From Thermopetrobacter sp. (lineage in GTDB: Bacteria; Pseudomonadota; Alphaproteobacteria; Rhizobiales; Aestuariivirgaceae), in contig DRPD01000085.1 in the NCBI GenBank assembly GCA_011374735.1, positions 1-5,265 on the forward strand: a stretch of DNA of 5,265 nt, written 5' to 3'. Positions 1 through 5,265 of this stretch are shown piece by piece; the stretch's first letter is position 1; each line of letters opens with the position of its first letter. Both the position numbers and the translations under genes were made by a program. A model generated the notes under the pieces. That model was not told where the DNA came from, made no database searches, and was given only the letters and a program-made list of their open reading frames with translations.

Positions 1-134
1 CACTGCGCGGTGCTGATGGCCGGAGCGATGAGGTTGAGCTCGAAGGCGCCGTCGTCAAGACGCCGCACCCAGCGGCCGATCTCGCCGGGCTGGACGCAGA
101 CGCCTTCCCATGCCGTTCCGCAACAGCCGCTCAT
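1..134 (-). CDS. ccoI: Copper-translocating P-type ATPase FixI/CcoI, N-terminal fragment (partial)
   Basis: Only the first 44 codons and two bases of the next are in the window; the gene continues past position 1. The peptide begins MSGCCGTAWEG and leads into FELNLIAPAISTAQ, which matches the start of a heavy-metal-associated domain. FixI/CcoI proteins typically have a Cys-rich N-terminus followed by such a domain. The family is an inner-membrane P1B-type ATPase that exports copper for insertion into CcoN of cbb3 oxidase. The ATG at 134-132 is preceded by GGAAG at 145-141 with 6 nt spacing, and no upstream in-frame ATG is close. The call rests on this short match plus position after ccoG and ccoH, where fixI is expected. 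The next residue starts with TG, so it is probably Cys. In that register the usual CxxC would read TAQC, with Thr in place of the first Cys. No catalytic motif is visible because the gene is cut. Confidence 0.82.
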   Translation of the reverse strand, partial: MSGCCGTAWEGVCVQPGEIGRWVRRLDDGAFELNLIAPAISTAQ

Positions 135-162
135 GGTGTTCTTCCGTGGTGATGTTCGCCAC

Positions 163-285
163 CGTCATACCCGCGCCAGCGGGCATCCAAGGCCCGATGG
201 GAAGGAGCTGCGGGGTGGCACCTTGGCATGCCATGCATGCATGCGCTGGTGGCTCTGGATTGCCGGGACAAGCCCGGCAATGACG
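163..285. repeat. REP/MITE-like palindromic element built from two facing hairpin units
   Basis: The left unit (163-189) runs CGTCAT, then a stem CCCGC (170-174) with GCGGG (179-183), then ATCCA. The right unit is its inverted counterpart (256-285): TGGAT, then a 9-bp stem ATTGCCGGG (259-267) with CCCGGCAAT (273-281) around a 5-nt loop, ending ATGACG. The outer CGTCAT and ATGACG are exact inverted repeats. Similarity continues inward, with ATCCAAGGCC at left against ATCCAGAGCC for the right end reverse-complemented. The interior of about 66 bp is unique and includes the self-complementary CATGCATGCATG at 232-243. Intergenic repeats of this CGTCAT...ATCCA type are common in many alphaproteobacterial genomes; assigning a named family would need a genome comparison. 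It sits in the spacer between fixH and fixI. Confidence 0.7.
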
Positions 286-375
286 ATGTGGGGTGCGGCA
301 ATGACGAGGTGGGGTGCGGCAATGACGAGGTGGGGTGCGCCAATGACGAGGTGGGAGACGGCAATGACGGATGGG
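276..375. repeat. 21-bp tandem repeat, about 4.8 copies
   Basis: The unit is GGCAATGACG followed by AGGTGGGGTGC. Copies lie at 276-296, 297-317, 318-338, 339-359 and a partial copy at 360-375. Copies 2 and 3 are identical. Copy 1 differs by one base (ATG for AGG), and copy 4 differs at its first bases and at its end (GGAGAC). The first ten bases of copy 1 are the right end of the palindromic element, so the array appears to have grown from that end plus 11 bp of flank. Because 21 is a multiple of 3, every frame crossing it stays open and gives repetitive peptides; these are not regarded as genes. Confidence 0.88.
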
Positions 376-475
376 CGTTGGCGGTGTGGCATACCGCCGC
401 GAACAGATGGCTGCCGTTTGTCCGGGCCTGTTTGAGCATTGCCATATAGCCCTTACATGTTTTTGCGCGCCATCT

Positions 476-961
476 TCACTCCGGGCGGATGACGAAACGC
501 TCGCTCAGGCGCCATTGCAGCTCTTCGCCACGGCGGAACCAGGCGTCGAGATGCCAGACCCCCACCTTCAGCGGGGTCGTCGCCTCATACAGGCCGATCT
601 TGCGTTCGGTGAACACCAGCTTGCGGTCGTCGCGGTTCTGCACCGGGCGGCCGATGACGCCGGTGACCTTCAGGCCGGTGACGGGGCGGCCTTTGGCGTC
701 GGTCAGCTCGATGACGATGCGCCCGGAACGGTCGTGGGTCAGCTTCGTGCGCCAGCCCTTGGCCAGCATGGCGCGCACCTTCGCCGCCTCGGCGTTGAAC
801 TTGATGGAGGCTTCATAGCCATTGCCGGGCAGCAGGCCCGTCCAGCTCTTGTTGGCCAGCCAGGCCATGTAGAAATTGACGGCGAAGATCAGCCCGAAGA
901 AGGCGATGAACATCGCCAGCACGTGGCGGCCGGTGAGGCGAAACTCCTTTTGACGCGCCAT
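476..961 (-). CDS. ccoH: Cytochrome oxidase assembly protein FixH/CcoH
   Basis: A 161-residue protein of the FixH family, needed for assembly or stability of cbb3 oxidase and anchored in the inner membrane. A short cytoplasmic start (MARQKEFRLTGRH) is followed by one hydrophobic segment, about residues 13-35. This contains the family-typical pattern GRHVLAMFIAFFG, then a conserved N-x-Y-M-A-W region and a G-L-x-x-G-N-x-Y stretch. The rest, about residues 40-161, is a predicted periplasmic beta-rich domain ending FVIRPE. The start at 961-959 is chosen because AAGGGAG lies 7 nt upstream; the ATG two codons earlier (967-965) would leave only 1 nt. A start further out at 1021 would overlap the end of ccoG and adds no conserved sequence. 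It lies 40 nt after the ccoG stop, consistent with one transcript. Full length is normal for the family. Confidence 0.9.
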   Translation of the reverse strand: MARQKEFRLTGRHVLAMFIAFFGLIFAVNFYMAWLANKSWTGLLPGNGYEASIKFNAEAAKVRAMLAKGWRTKLTHDRSGRIVIELTDAKGRPVTGLKVTGVIGRPVQNRDDRKLVFTERKIGLYEATTPLKVGVWHLDAWFRRGEELQWRLSERFVIRPE

Positions 962-968
962 GTTCATG

Positions 969-975
969 CTCCCTT
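969..975 (-). promoter_or_regulatory. Ribosome-binding site of ccoH
   Basis: AAGGGAG on the minus strand, 7 nt before the ATG at 961-959 and only 1 nt before the ATG at 967-965. The spacing decides in favour of the MARQKEF start. Confidence 0.65.
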
Positions 976-1001
976 GCGTGGTGCCGTCGCCCCATCCTGC
1001 C

Positions 1002-2528
1002 CTATTTCCCCGGCGCTTCAAAGACGGCCCGCTTGTAGGCGGTTTCGGCCGGCGTGCTGTCGGTGGCCAGCGCGTCGATGCGGAAGCGGAACTCCACGCG
1101 GCCGGCCTTCAATCGCGCCGGGTCGGCGGTGACGTAGACCTTCAGCGTCTTCGCCTTGTTGGCCGGCACCTCGACCTCGAAGCTGCGCGCGGCCGGCCTG
1201 TTCAGCTCCAGGATGCGCATGCGGCCGGCCTCCAGCCCCTCCATGGAGATGCGGAAGACGCGGGGCTTGAGCTGCATGTTGAGCAGCCGCACCGTGTAGC
1301 CGTTGCGCACCTCGCCATTGGACAGCGTGGTGTAGATCGGGTTGCGGTCGTGCACCACGTTGATCTGCAAGCGCTCGCGCAAGGTCAGGTGCAGGAACAT
1401 CGCGGTGCCGATGGCCAGCCAGAAGAGCAGATAGACGATGGTGCGCGGGCGGATGACATCGCGCCAGCCGAACGACTTCTGATCCTCCGGCTTGAGCTGG
1501 CCGGTGACATGGGCATTGTAGGTCTTGACGTTGGAATAGGAAATCAGGCCCTCCGGCTTGCCGATCTTCTGCATGACGCCGTTGCAGGCGTCGATGCACA
1601 GCGCGCAGGTGATGCAGGCCAGCTGCTGGCCGTCGCGGATGTCGATGCCGGTGGGGCAGACGGCGACGCACAGGCCGCAGTCGATGCAGTCGCCATGCCG
1701 GATCTCCTTGTGCCGCTTGCGGTCGCCGCGGGTGCCGCGCGGCTCGCCGCGCCAGTCGTTATAGGTGACGATCAGGGTGTCCTCGTCCACCATCGCGCCC
1801 TGAATGCGCGGCCACGGGCACATGTAGATGCACACCTGCTCGCGCATGAAGCCGGCGAACAGCCAGGTGATGAAGCCCATGATGGCGACGGTGGAATAGG
1901 CGACGAAGGGCGCCTGGCCGGTGAAGAACCAGTAGACGAGCGACGGCGCGTCGGCGAAATAGAGGATGAAGGTGAGCGCGGTGGCGAAGGCGATCAGCGT
2001 GTAGATCAGATATTTCAGGCCGCGCTTGCGGATCTTCTCGAAGTTCCAGGGCATGTTGTCCAGCTTCTGCTGGGCGTTGCGGTCGCCCTCGATCTTGCGA
2101 TCCACCCACATGAACCAGTCCGTCCACACCGTCTGCCAGCAGCCATAGCCGCACCAGGCGCGGCCGAACATGGAGGTGACGACGAACAGGCCGATGCCGG
2201 CCAGGATCAGCAGGCCGGCCACGTAATAGAACTCCTGCGGCCAGATCTCGATGGTGAAGAAATAGAACCGCCGGTGTTGCAGATCGACCAGCACCGCCTG
2301 ATCGGGCAGGCCGGGGCCGCGATCCCAGCGGATCCACGGCAGGCCGAAATAGATGAGCAGCGCCACCCAGGCGAAGCGGGTCTTCAAGGTGCGGTAGAAG
2401 CCCTTGACCGCCTTGGGGAAGATCTTGGTGCGCGCCGCATAGAGGCTTTGCGGGCGCTCGCCTTCCGGCAAGGCGCCGACGCCGGGCCTGGCCTTCGATT
2501 TCTTCACCGTATTGAGCACTTCCACCAT
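1002..2528 (-). CDS. ccoG: cbb3 oxidase accessory protein CcoG (FixG/RdxA type), iron-sulfur membrane protein
   Basis: A 508-residue inner-membrane protein. The CcoG/FixG/RdxA family contributes to cbb3 oxidase biogenesis and has been shown to reduce Cu(II) so that copper can be delivered. Hydrophobic segments lie near residues 53-66, 101-120, 172-192, 208-228 and 363-381. Two ferredoxin-like clusters follow: C281-C284-C287-C291 with Pro292, and C305-C308-C311-C315. Further conserved cysteines sit in GRAWCGYGCWQ (C126, C130) and EQVCIYMCPWPRIQG (C233, C237). The C-terminal part, about 385-508, is a soluble immunoglobulin-like domain. The ATG at 2528-2526 gives MVEVLNTVKK, with GGGAG at 2543-2539 upstream (10 nt spacing). 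The frame stays open to a TTG at 2600, which has no good ribosome-binding site. The gene is separated from ccoP by a terminator, so it is probably transcribed independently, leading into ccoH. Confidence 0.95.
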   Translation of the reverse strand: MVEVLNTVKKSKARPGVGALPEGERPQSLYAARTKIFPKAVKGFYRTLKTRFAWVALLIYFGLPWIRWDRGPGLPDQAVLVDLQHRRFYFFTIEIWPQEFYYVAGLLILAGIGLFVVTSMFGRAWCGYGCWQTVWTDWFMWVDRKIEGDRNAQQKLDNMPWNFEKIRKRGLKYLIYTLIAFATALTFILYFADAPSLVYWFFTGQAPFVAYSTVAIMGFITWLFAGFMREQVCIYMCPWPRIQGAMVDEDTLIVTYNDWRGEPRGTRGDRKRHKEIRHGDCIDCGLCVAVCPTGIDIRDGQQLACITCALCIDACNGVMQKIGKPEGLISYSNVKTYNAHVTGQLKPEDQKSFGWRDVIRPRTIVYLLFWLAIGTAMFLHLTLRERLQINVVHDRNPIYTTLSNGEVRNGYTVRLLNMQLKPRVFRISMEGLEAGRMRILELNRPAARSFEVEVPANKAKTLKVYVTADPARLKAGRVEFRFRIDALATDSTPAETAYKRAVFEAPGK

Positions 2529-2565
2529 GGCCGGGCGGCTCCCGTTCTCAATATTCAATGCCTCT

Positions 2566-2595
2566 AATGTATTGTCTGCCGGCCCGCTTCGCCAA
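2566..2595 (-). promoter_or_regulatory. Weak candidate promoter for the ccoG transcript
   Basis: TTGGCG (2595-2590) and TACATT (2571-2566), separated by 18 nt, each match 4 of 6 bases of the housekeeping -35 and -10 consensus. This would leave a leader of about 30 nt before the ccoG ATG. A promoter is expected here because a terminator lies just upstream, but the match is weak and in GC-rich DNA could be chance. No clear FNR/FixK site (TTGAT-N4-ATCAA) is seen in the gap. Confidence 0.22.
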
Positions 2596-2682
2596 GGCAA
2601 CCCATCAGCGATACGACAACATGCCGCAGACCTGTTCCGGCTTGTGAAACCGATTCATGAAATATTTGTAATCCATTGTCTT

Positions 2683-2716
2683 AAAACGGGAAATGGCGGC
2701 GCGCGCCGCCATTTCC
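2683..2716 (-). terminator. Intrinsic terminator of the ccoNOQP operon
   Basis: A perfect 28-bp palindrome at 2689-2716 has arms GGAAATGGCGGC and GCCGCCATTTCC around GCGC. On the minus strand it is followed by CG and then TTTT (2686-2683). It starts 24 nt after the ccoP stop. A GC-rich stem plus a T-run downstream of the last operon gene fits a rho-independent terminator, although the T-run is short. Confidence 0.82.
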
Positions 2717-2740
2717 GATGGTGTCTCCAGGCCCGGCCGG

Positions 2741-3621
2741 TCAGGACCTGGCGCCGCCGCCCAGCGAATACACGTAGATGGTCAGCGCCTTGATGGTGGC
2801 CGGGTCGAGGCGGCCCTTCCAGGCCGGCATGACGCCGTGCTTCGGCTTGCTGATCTGGGCCTTGAGGGCTTCCTTGTCGCCGGCGTAGAGCCAGATGCGG
2901 TTGTTCAGCGCCGGGCCGCCGGTTTCCGCCATGCCCTGGCCATTGTCGCCGTGGCAGCCGTTGCAGCCGGCCTCCTCCTTGTAGATCTTCTCGCCCGCCG
3001 CGGCCTTCTTCGGGTCATGCTTCCGGCCGGAGAGCTTGAGGATGTATTCGGCCACCTGATCGATCTGCTCCGGGGTGAGCTGTTCGCCGAAGGCCGGCAT
3101 TCCGATTGCCGGGTGTCCTCGTTGGTGTCCGGGTTGTAGCGGATGCCGTTGGCGATGGTGTAGTGGATGGCCTTCAGCGTGCCGCCCCATATCCACTCGT
3201 CATCATTGAGGTTCGGATACCCGAAGCCGCCCTGGGCGCCGGCGCCGTGGCATTGCACGCAGTTGACCTTGAAGGCGGCGGCCCCCATGCGGCGGGCGAA
3301 GGCGAAGGCCTTCTCGTCCTTGATGATCTCCTCAAGCGACTTGTTCTCCAGCGCCGCCAGCTGTTTGGCGCGTTGGGCCCTGACCGCCTCCAGCTCCGCC
3401 CGCAGGGCCTTGCGGTTGGTCATCTGGCTGAGGCCCCTGGTGTTGGTTTCCAGCAGCGGGATGGCCGGATAGTAGATGATGTAGCCGATGCCCCAGATGA
3501 TGGTGAGGTAGAAGATTACCAGCCACCAGCGCGGCAGCGGATTGTCCAGTTCCTTGATGCCGTCCCACTCGTGCCCGGTGGTATCGACGCCGGTGACCTC
3601 GTCGCGTTCACGTTCAGCCAT
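2741..3621 (-). CDS. ccoP: cbb3 oxidase subunit III CcoP (dihaem cytochrome c), reading frame broken by an apparent 1-nt deletion
   Basis: CcoP passes electrons from soluble or membrane cytochrome c to CcoO in cbb3 oxidase. The first part (3621-3101) encodes residues 1-174. It has the conserved D-G-I-K-E-L-D-N-P-L-P-R-W-W entry, a membrane segment about 31-53, and the first haem c site C121-V-Q-C-H125. The second part (3100-2741) continues in another frame with MPAFGEQL, the second haem site C-N-G-C-H, and GVMPAWKG near the end. Joined, they give about 293 residues, normal for the family, with both CxxCH sites and both axial Met motifs. Read literally, translation runs off-frame after residue 174 into an Arg-rich tail stopping at 2905, so the second haem domain would be lost. 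The ATG at 3621-3619 has GGGGAAG 6 nt upstream and overlaps the end of ccoQ by 8 nt. Both halves look well conserved, so a sequencing error or a very recent mutation is likely. Confidence 0.93.
3098..3103 (-). other. Frameshift site in ccoP
   Basis: The minus strand reads TCG GAA TGC in the upstream frame (Ser-Glu-Cys), while the conserved continuation is ATG CCG GCC TTC GGC (MPAFG) starting at 3100. One base is missing in the codon before that Met; GAAATG reduced to GAATG would explain it. CcoP proteins commonly have S-E/Q-M-P-x-F-G here. The Met is expected to be the axial ligand of the first haem c. Confidence 0.88.
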
Positions 3622-3787
3622 TGTTTTCTTCCCCGATGTCGTCGTCCTCCAGCGGCGCGCGGGCCAGCTTCTCATACGTCTCCGTGGAGCCGGGGCGGAA
3701 GATGAAGATCAACACCCCGATGAAGAAGACGGTGAACAGCACCGACGCGATGGTGCCGCCCCAGGATGCCGCCGTTTCATAGGACAT
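3614..3787 (-). CDS. ccoQ: cbb3 oxidase small subunit CcoQ/FixQ
   Basis: A 57-residue protein starting MSYETAASWGG, with one hydrophobic segment about residues 12-30. That segment is followed by the family-typical F-R-P-G-S motif (30-34) and an acidic C-terminus (LEDDDIGEENNG). CcoQ is a single-span inner-membrane component that stabilises the cbb3 complex, in particular its interaction with CcoP. The ATG at 3787-3785 is 3 nt after the ccoO stop, with TGAGG inside the ccoO end as the likely ribosome-binding site. The TGA at 3616-3614 lies inside ccoP, an 8-nt overlap that suggests translational coupling. Its position between ccoO and ccoP is the standard one. Confidence 0.92.
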   Translation of the reverse strand: MSYETAASWGGTIASVLFTVFFIGVLIFIFRPGSTETYEKLARAPLEDDDIGEENNG

Positions 3788-3790
3788 GGC

Positions 3791-4549
3791 TTACCTCAGG
3801 TTTTCCTCGTTGCCGGGATCGAAGGTCGAGAAATCGACCAGCGTGCCGAGCATCTGCAGATAGGCGATCAGCGCGTCCATCTCGGTGATCTTCGCCGGGT
3901 TGCCGTCGAAGTCGCGGGCCTTGACCTCCGTGGCGCTCTTCCAGGTGGCCTTGCCGTAGCGCTTGATCAGCCCGTCGGTGTCCTCGCCGGTGGCCTGGGC
4001 GACGAGATCGGCCTTCGCGTTCCTGACCATCTCGTCCGTGTAGGGCACGCCGACGATGCGCAGGGTCTTCAGATGATCGGCGATGTCGTCGAACTTCAGC
4101 TCGTTCCTGGCCAGGAAGGCGAAGGTGGGCATGTTCGACTCCGGCACCACCGAGCGCGGGCTCTTCAGGTGGCGGACGTGCCACTCGTCGGAGTAGCGGC
4201 CGCCGACGCGGGCCAGATCCGGCCCGGTGCGCTTCGAGCCCCACTGGAACGGATGGTCATACATGCTCTCCGCGGCCAGCGAGTAATGGCCATAGCGTTC
4301 CACCTCGTCGCGGAACGGGCGGATCATTTGCGAATGGCACAGATAGCAGCCCTCGCGGATGTAGATGTTGCGCCCGGCCAGCTCCAGCGGCGTGTAGGGC
4401 CGCATGCCCTTCACGTTCTCGATGGTGTTCTTCAGCCAGAACAGGGGCATGATCTCCACCAGGCCGCCGACCAGAACGACCACCAGCGACAGGATCAGCA
4501 GCAGCGTCGCGCTGCGTTCGATCTTGCCATGCTTGCCAAGAATATCCAT
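3791..4549 (-). CDS. ccoO: cbb3 oxidase subunit II CcoO (monohaem cytochrome c)
   Basis: A 252-residue membrane-anchored cytochrome c that transfers electrons from CcoP to the catalytic subunit CcoN on the periplasmic side. An N-terminal membrane anchor spans about residues 13-38. The haem c site is C68-Y-L-C-H72, inside the typical [18 protein letters not shown] region. It is followed by [19 protein letters not shown] and the axial-ligand motif PESNMPTF (Met140). The ATG at 4549-4547 has GGGGAG about 9 nt upstream and is 20 nt from the ccoN stop. Length and motifs are normal for FixO/CcoO, with no defect seen. Confidence 0.97.
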   Translation of the reverse strand: MDILGKHGKIERSATLLLILSLVVVLVGGLVEIMPLFWLKNTIENVKGMRPYTPLELAGRNIYIREGCYLCHSQMIRPFRDEVERYGHYSLAAESMYDHPFQWGSKRTGPDLARVGGRYSDEWHVRHLKSPRSVVPESNMPTFAFLARNELKFDDIADHLKTLRIVGVPYTDEMVRNAKADLVAQATGEDTDGLIKRYGKATWKSATEVKARDFDGNPAKITEMDALIAYLQMLGTLVDFSTFDPGNEENLR

Positions 4550-4569
4550 TGCCGTTCACTCCCCTGTCA

Positions 4570-5265
4570 TCAGGCCATGGCCAGTGCCGCCGGCGCCTTC
4601 TCGCCGGCGCGGACGTTGCCCTTGATGGTCTGCCAGACGTTCCAGGCCATCAGCAGGCCACCGGTCAGATACAACGCCCCGCCGAAGGCGCGCAGCATGT
4701 AGTAGGGATACATGGCCTGCACCGTCTCGGCGAACGAGTAGACCAGGAAGCCCTGATCGTCATACTCGCGCCACATCAGGCCCTGGGTGATGCCCGACAC
4801 CCACATGGCGGCGGCGTAGATGACGATGCCCAGGGTGGCCAGCCAGAAGTGCCAGCTGATCATGCTGTAGGAATACATCCGCTCGCGGCCCCACAGGCGC
4901 GGCACCAGGTAGTAGATGGAACCCATGGAGATCATGCCGACCCAGCCCAGCGCGCCGGAGTGCACGTGGCCGATGGTCCAGTCGGTGTAGTGCGACAGGG
5001 CGTTGACCGACTTCACGGCCATCATCGGGCCTTCGAAGGTGGACATGCCGTAAAAAGCCACGGCGATCACCATCATGCGCAGGATGGGATCGGTGCGCAG
5101 CTTGTCCCAGGCACCCGACAGGGTCATCAGGCCGTTGATCATGCCGCCCCAGGAGGGCATCCACAGGATCACCGACATGACCATGCCCAGGGTCTGCACC
5201 CAGTCCGGCAGGGCGGTGTAGTGCAGATGATGCGGGCCGGCCCAGATGTAGGTGAAGATCAGCGC
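4570..5265 (-). CDS. ccoN: cbb3 oxidase catalytic subunit I CcoN, C-terminal part (partial)
   Basis: The C-terminal 231 residues of the haem-copper oxidase subunit that reduces O2 to water and pumps protons. The frame is open to the window edge, so the gene starts beyond 5265. The fragment opens with [14 protein letters not shown]. The His pair (fragment residues 12-13) are Cu(B) ligands, and the Tyr six residues earlier is at the position of the cross-linked active-site tyrosine of cbb3 enzymes. [10 protein letters not shown] follows, with His100 and His102 as the expected ligands of the high-spin and low-spin haem b. STFEGP upstream carries the conserved Glu. The 88-residue distance from the His pair to the haem His agrees with the numbering of the P. 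stutzeri enzyme as I remember it (257 to 345). Several hydrophobic helices follow, and the protein ends KAPAALAMA. It is the first gene of the visible ccoNOQP set. Confidence 0.97.
   Translation of the reverse strand, partial: ALIFTYIWAGPHHLHYTALPDWVQTLGMVMSVILWMPSWGGMINGLMTLSGAWDKLRTDPILRMMVIAVAFYGMSTFEGPMMAVKSVNALSHYTDWTIGHVHSGALGWVGMISMGSIYYLVPRLWGRERMYSYSMISWHFWLATLGIVIYAAAMWVSGITQGLMWREYDDQGFLVYSFAETVQAMYPYYMLRAFGGALYLTGGLLMAWNVWQTIKGNVRAGEKAPAALAMA

Larger units (their letters stand above)
135..475. other. Intergenic spacer between fixH and fixI
   Basis: This 341-bp stretch holds no gene I can support. Its centre is occupied by the palindromic element and the 21-bp tandem array. Positions 376-475 between the array and the fixH stop contain a small hairpin, GGCGGT (380-385) with ACCGCC (393-398) around a 7-nt loop. 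It lacks a T-run on the minus-strand side and is not called a terminator. The ribosome-binding site of fixI (GGAAG, 145-141) lies at the downstream end. I saw no convincing promoter or FNR/FixK-type site. Confidence 0.7.

Noticed and set aside
276..375. Possible CRISPR array
   Set aside because: The 21-bp units are directly adjacent with no variable spacers, so this is a simple tandem repeat.
380..398. Small hairpin GGCGGT/ACCGCC as a terminator for fixH
   Set aside because: The stem is only 6 bp, the loop is 7 nt, there is no T-run on the minus strand, and it lies about 80 nt after the gene.
131..449. Several small open frames on both strands in the fixH-fixI spacer giving repetitive peptides
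   Set aside because: They are open because the tandem repeat has a period divisible by three. They cross the palindromic element, and no conserved protein feature is visible.
455..475. Tiny frame MARKNM just after the fixH stop on the minus strand, resembling the fixH start
   Set aside because: It is six codons long with no ribosome-binding site; the similarity to MARQKE is short enough to be chance.
962..1021. Longer ccoH starting at 1021
   Set aside because: It would overlap the ccoG end, and the 20 added residues do not look like FixH. The ATG at 961 has a well-placed ribosome-binding site.
960..2567. Long open plus-strand frame of 535 codons
   Set aside because: It lies antisense to ccoG, whose frame has clear motifs. 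The long open frame is a by-product of high GC at third positions, and its peptide resembles no family I know.
2529..2600. Longer ccoG start at the TTG codon at 2600-2598
   Set aside because: There is no convincing ribosome-binding site before it, the 24 extra residues carry no family feature, and the ATG at 2528 has GGGAG upstream.
3542..4702. Plus-strand open frame of 386 codons
   Set aside because: It is antisense to ccoP, ccoQ, ccoO and the end of ccoN, all of which are well supported. Its composition is typical of a shadow frame.

Overview
The window is an ordinary but informative high-GC stretch from an alphaproteobacterium. All recognisable genes lie on the minus strand, so the order of transcription runs from position 5265 down to 1. 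Gene content, the sequence style of the cbb3 oxidase subunits and the CGTCAT...ATCCA palindromic repeats suggest Rhodospirillales or a relative. That placement is inference; no rRNA or other taxonomic marker is present.

Right half (5265 to 2741): the structural operon of cbb3-type cytochrome c oxidase, the high-affinity terminal oxidase used at low oxygen. It holds the C-terminal part of ccoN (cut by the window edge), then ccoO, ccoQ and ccoP. The genes are tightly packed: 20 nt between ccoN and ccoO, 3 nt between ccoO and ccoQ, and an 8-nt overlap between ccoQ and ccoP. The operon ends at a perfect 28-bp palindrome followed by TTTT, read here as an intrinsic terminator. In this sequence ccoP carries an apparent one-base deletion that separates its two haem c domains into different frames.

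Left half (2528 to 1): the oxidase assembly genes. ccoG (an iron-sulfur membrane protein) is followed after 40 nt by ccoH/fixH. A 341-nt spacer then precedes the first 44 codons of ccoI/fixI, the copper-exporting P-type ATPase that supplies the oxidase. CcoG and CcoI act in copper handling for CcoN, and CcoH acts in assembly and stability of the complex, so the window covers one functional unit: enzyme plus maturation machinery.

The spacer between fixH and fixI is the only clearly non-genic stretch. It contains a palindromic element of about 123 bp made of two REP-like units facing each other (163-285). A 21-bp tandem repeat of about 4.8 copies (276-375) grows out of the right end of that element. 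I found no undescribed biological system. The points worth a second look are the ccoP frameshift, the repeat structure inside the assembly-gene cluster, and the missing first cysteine in the predicted metal-binding motif of FixI.
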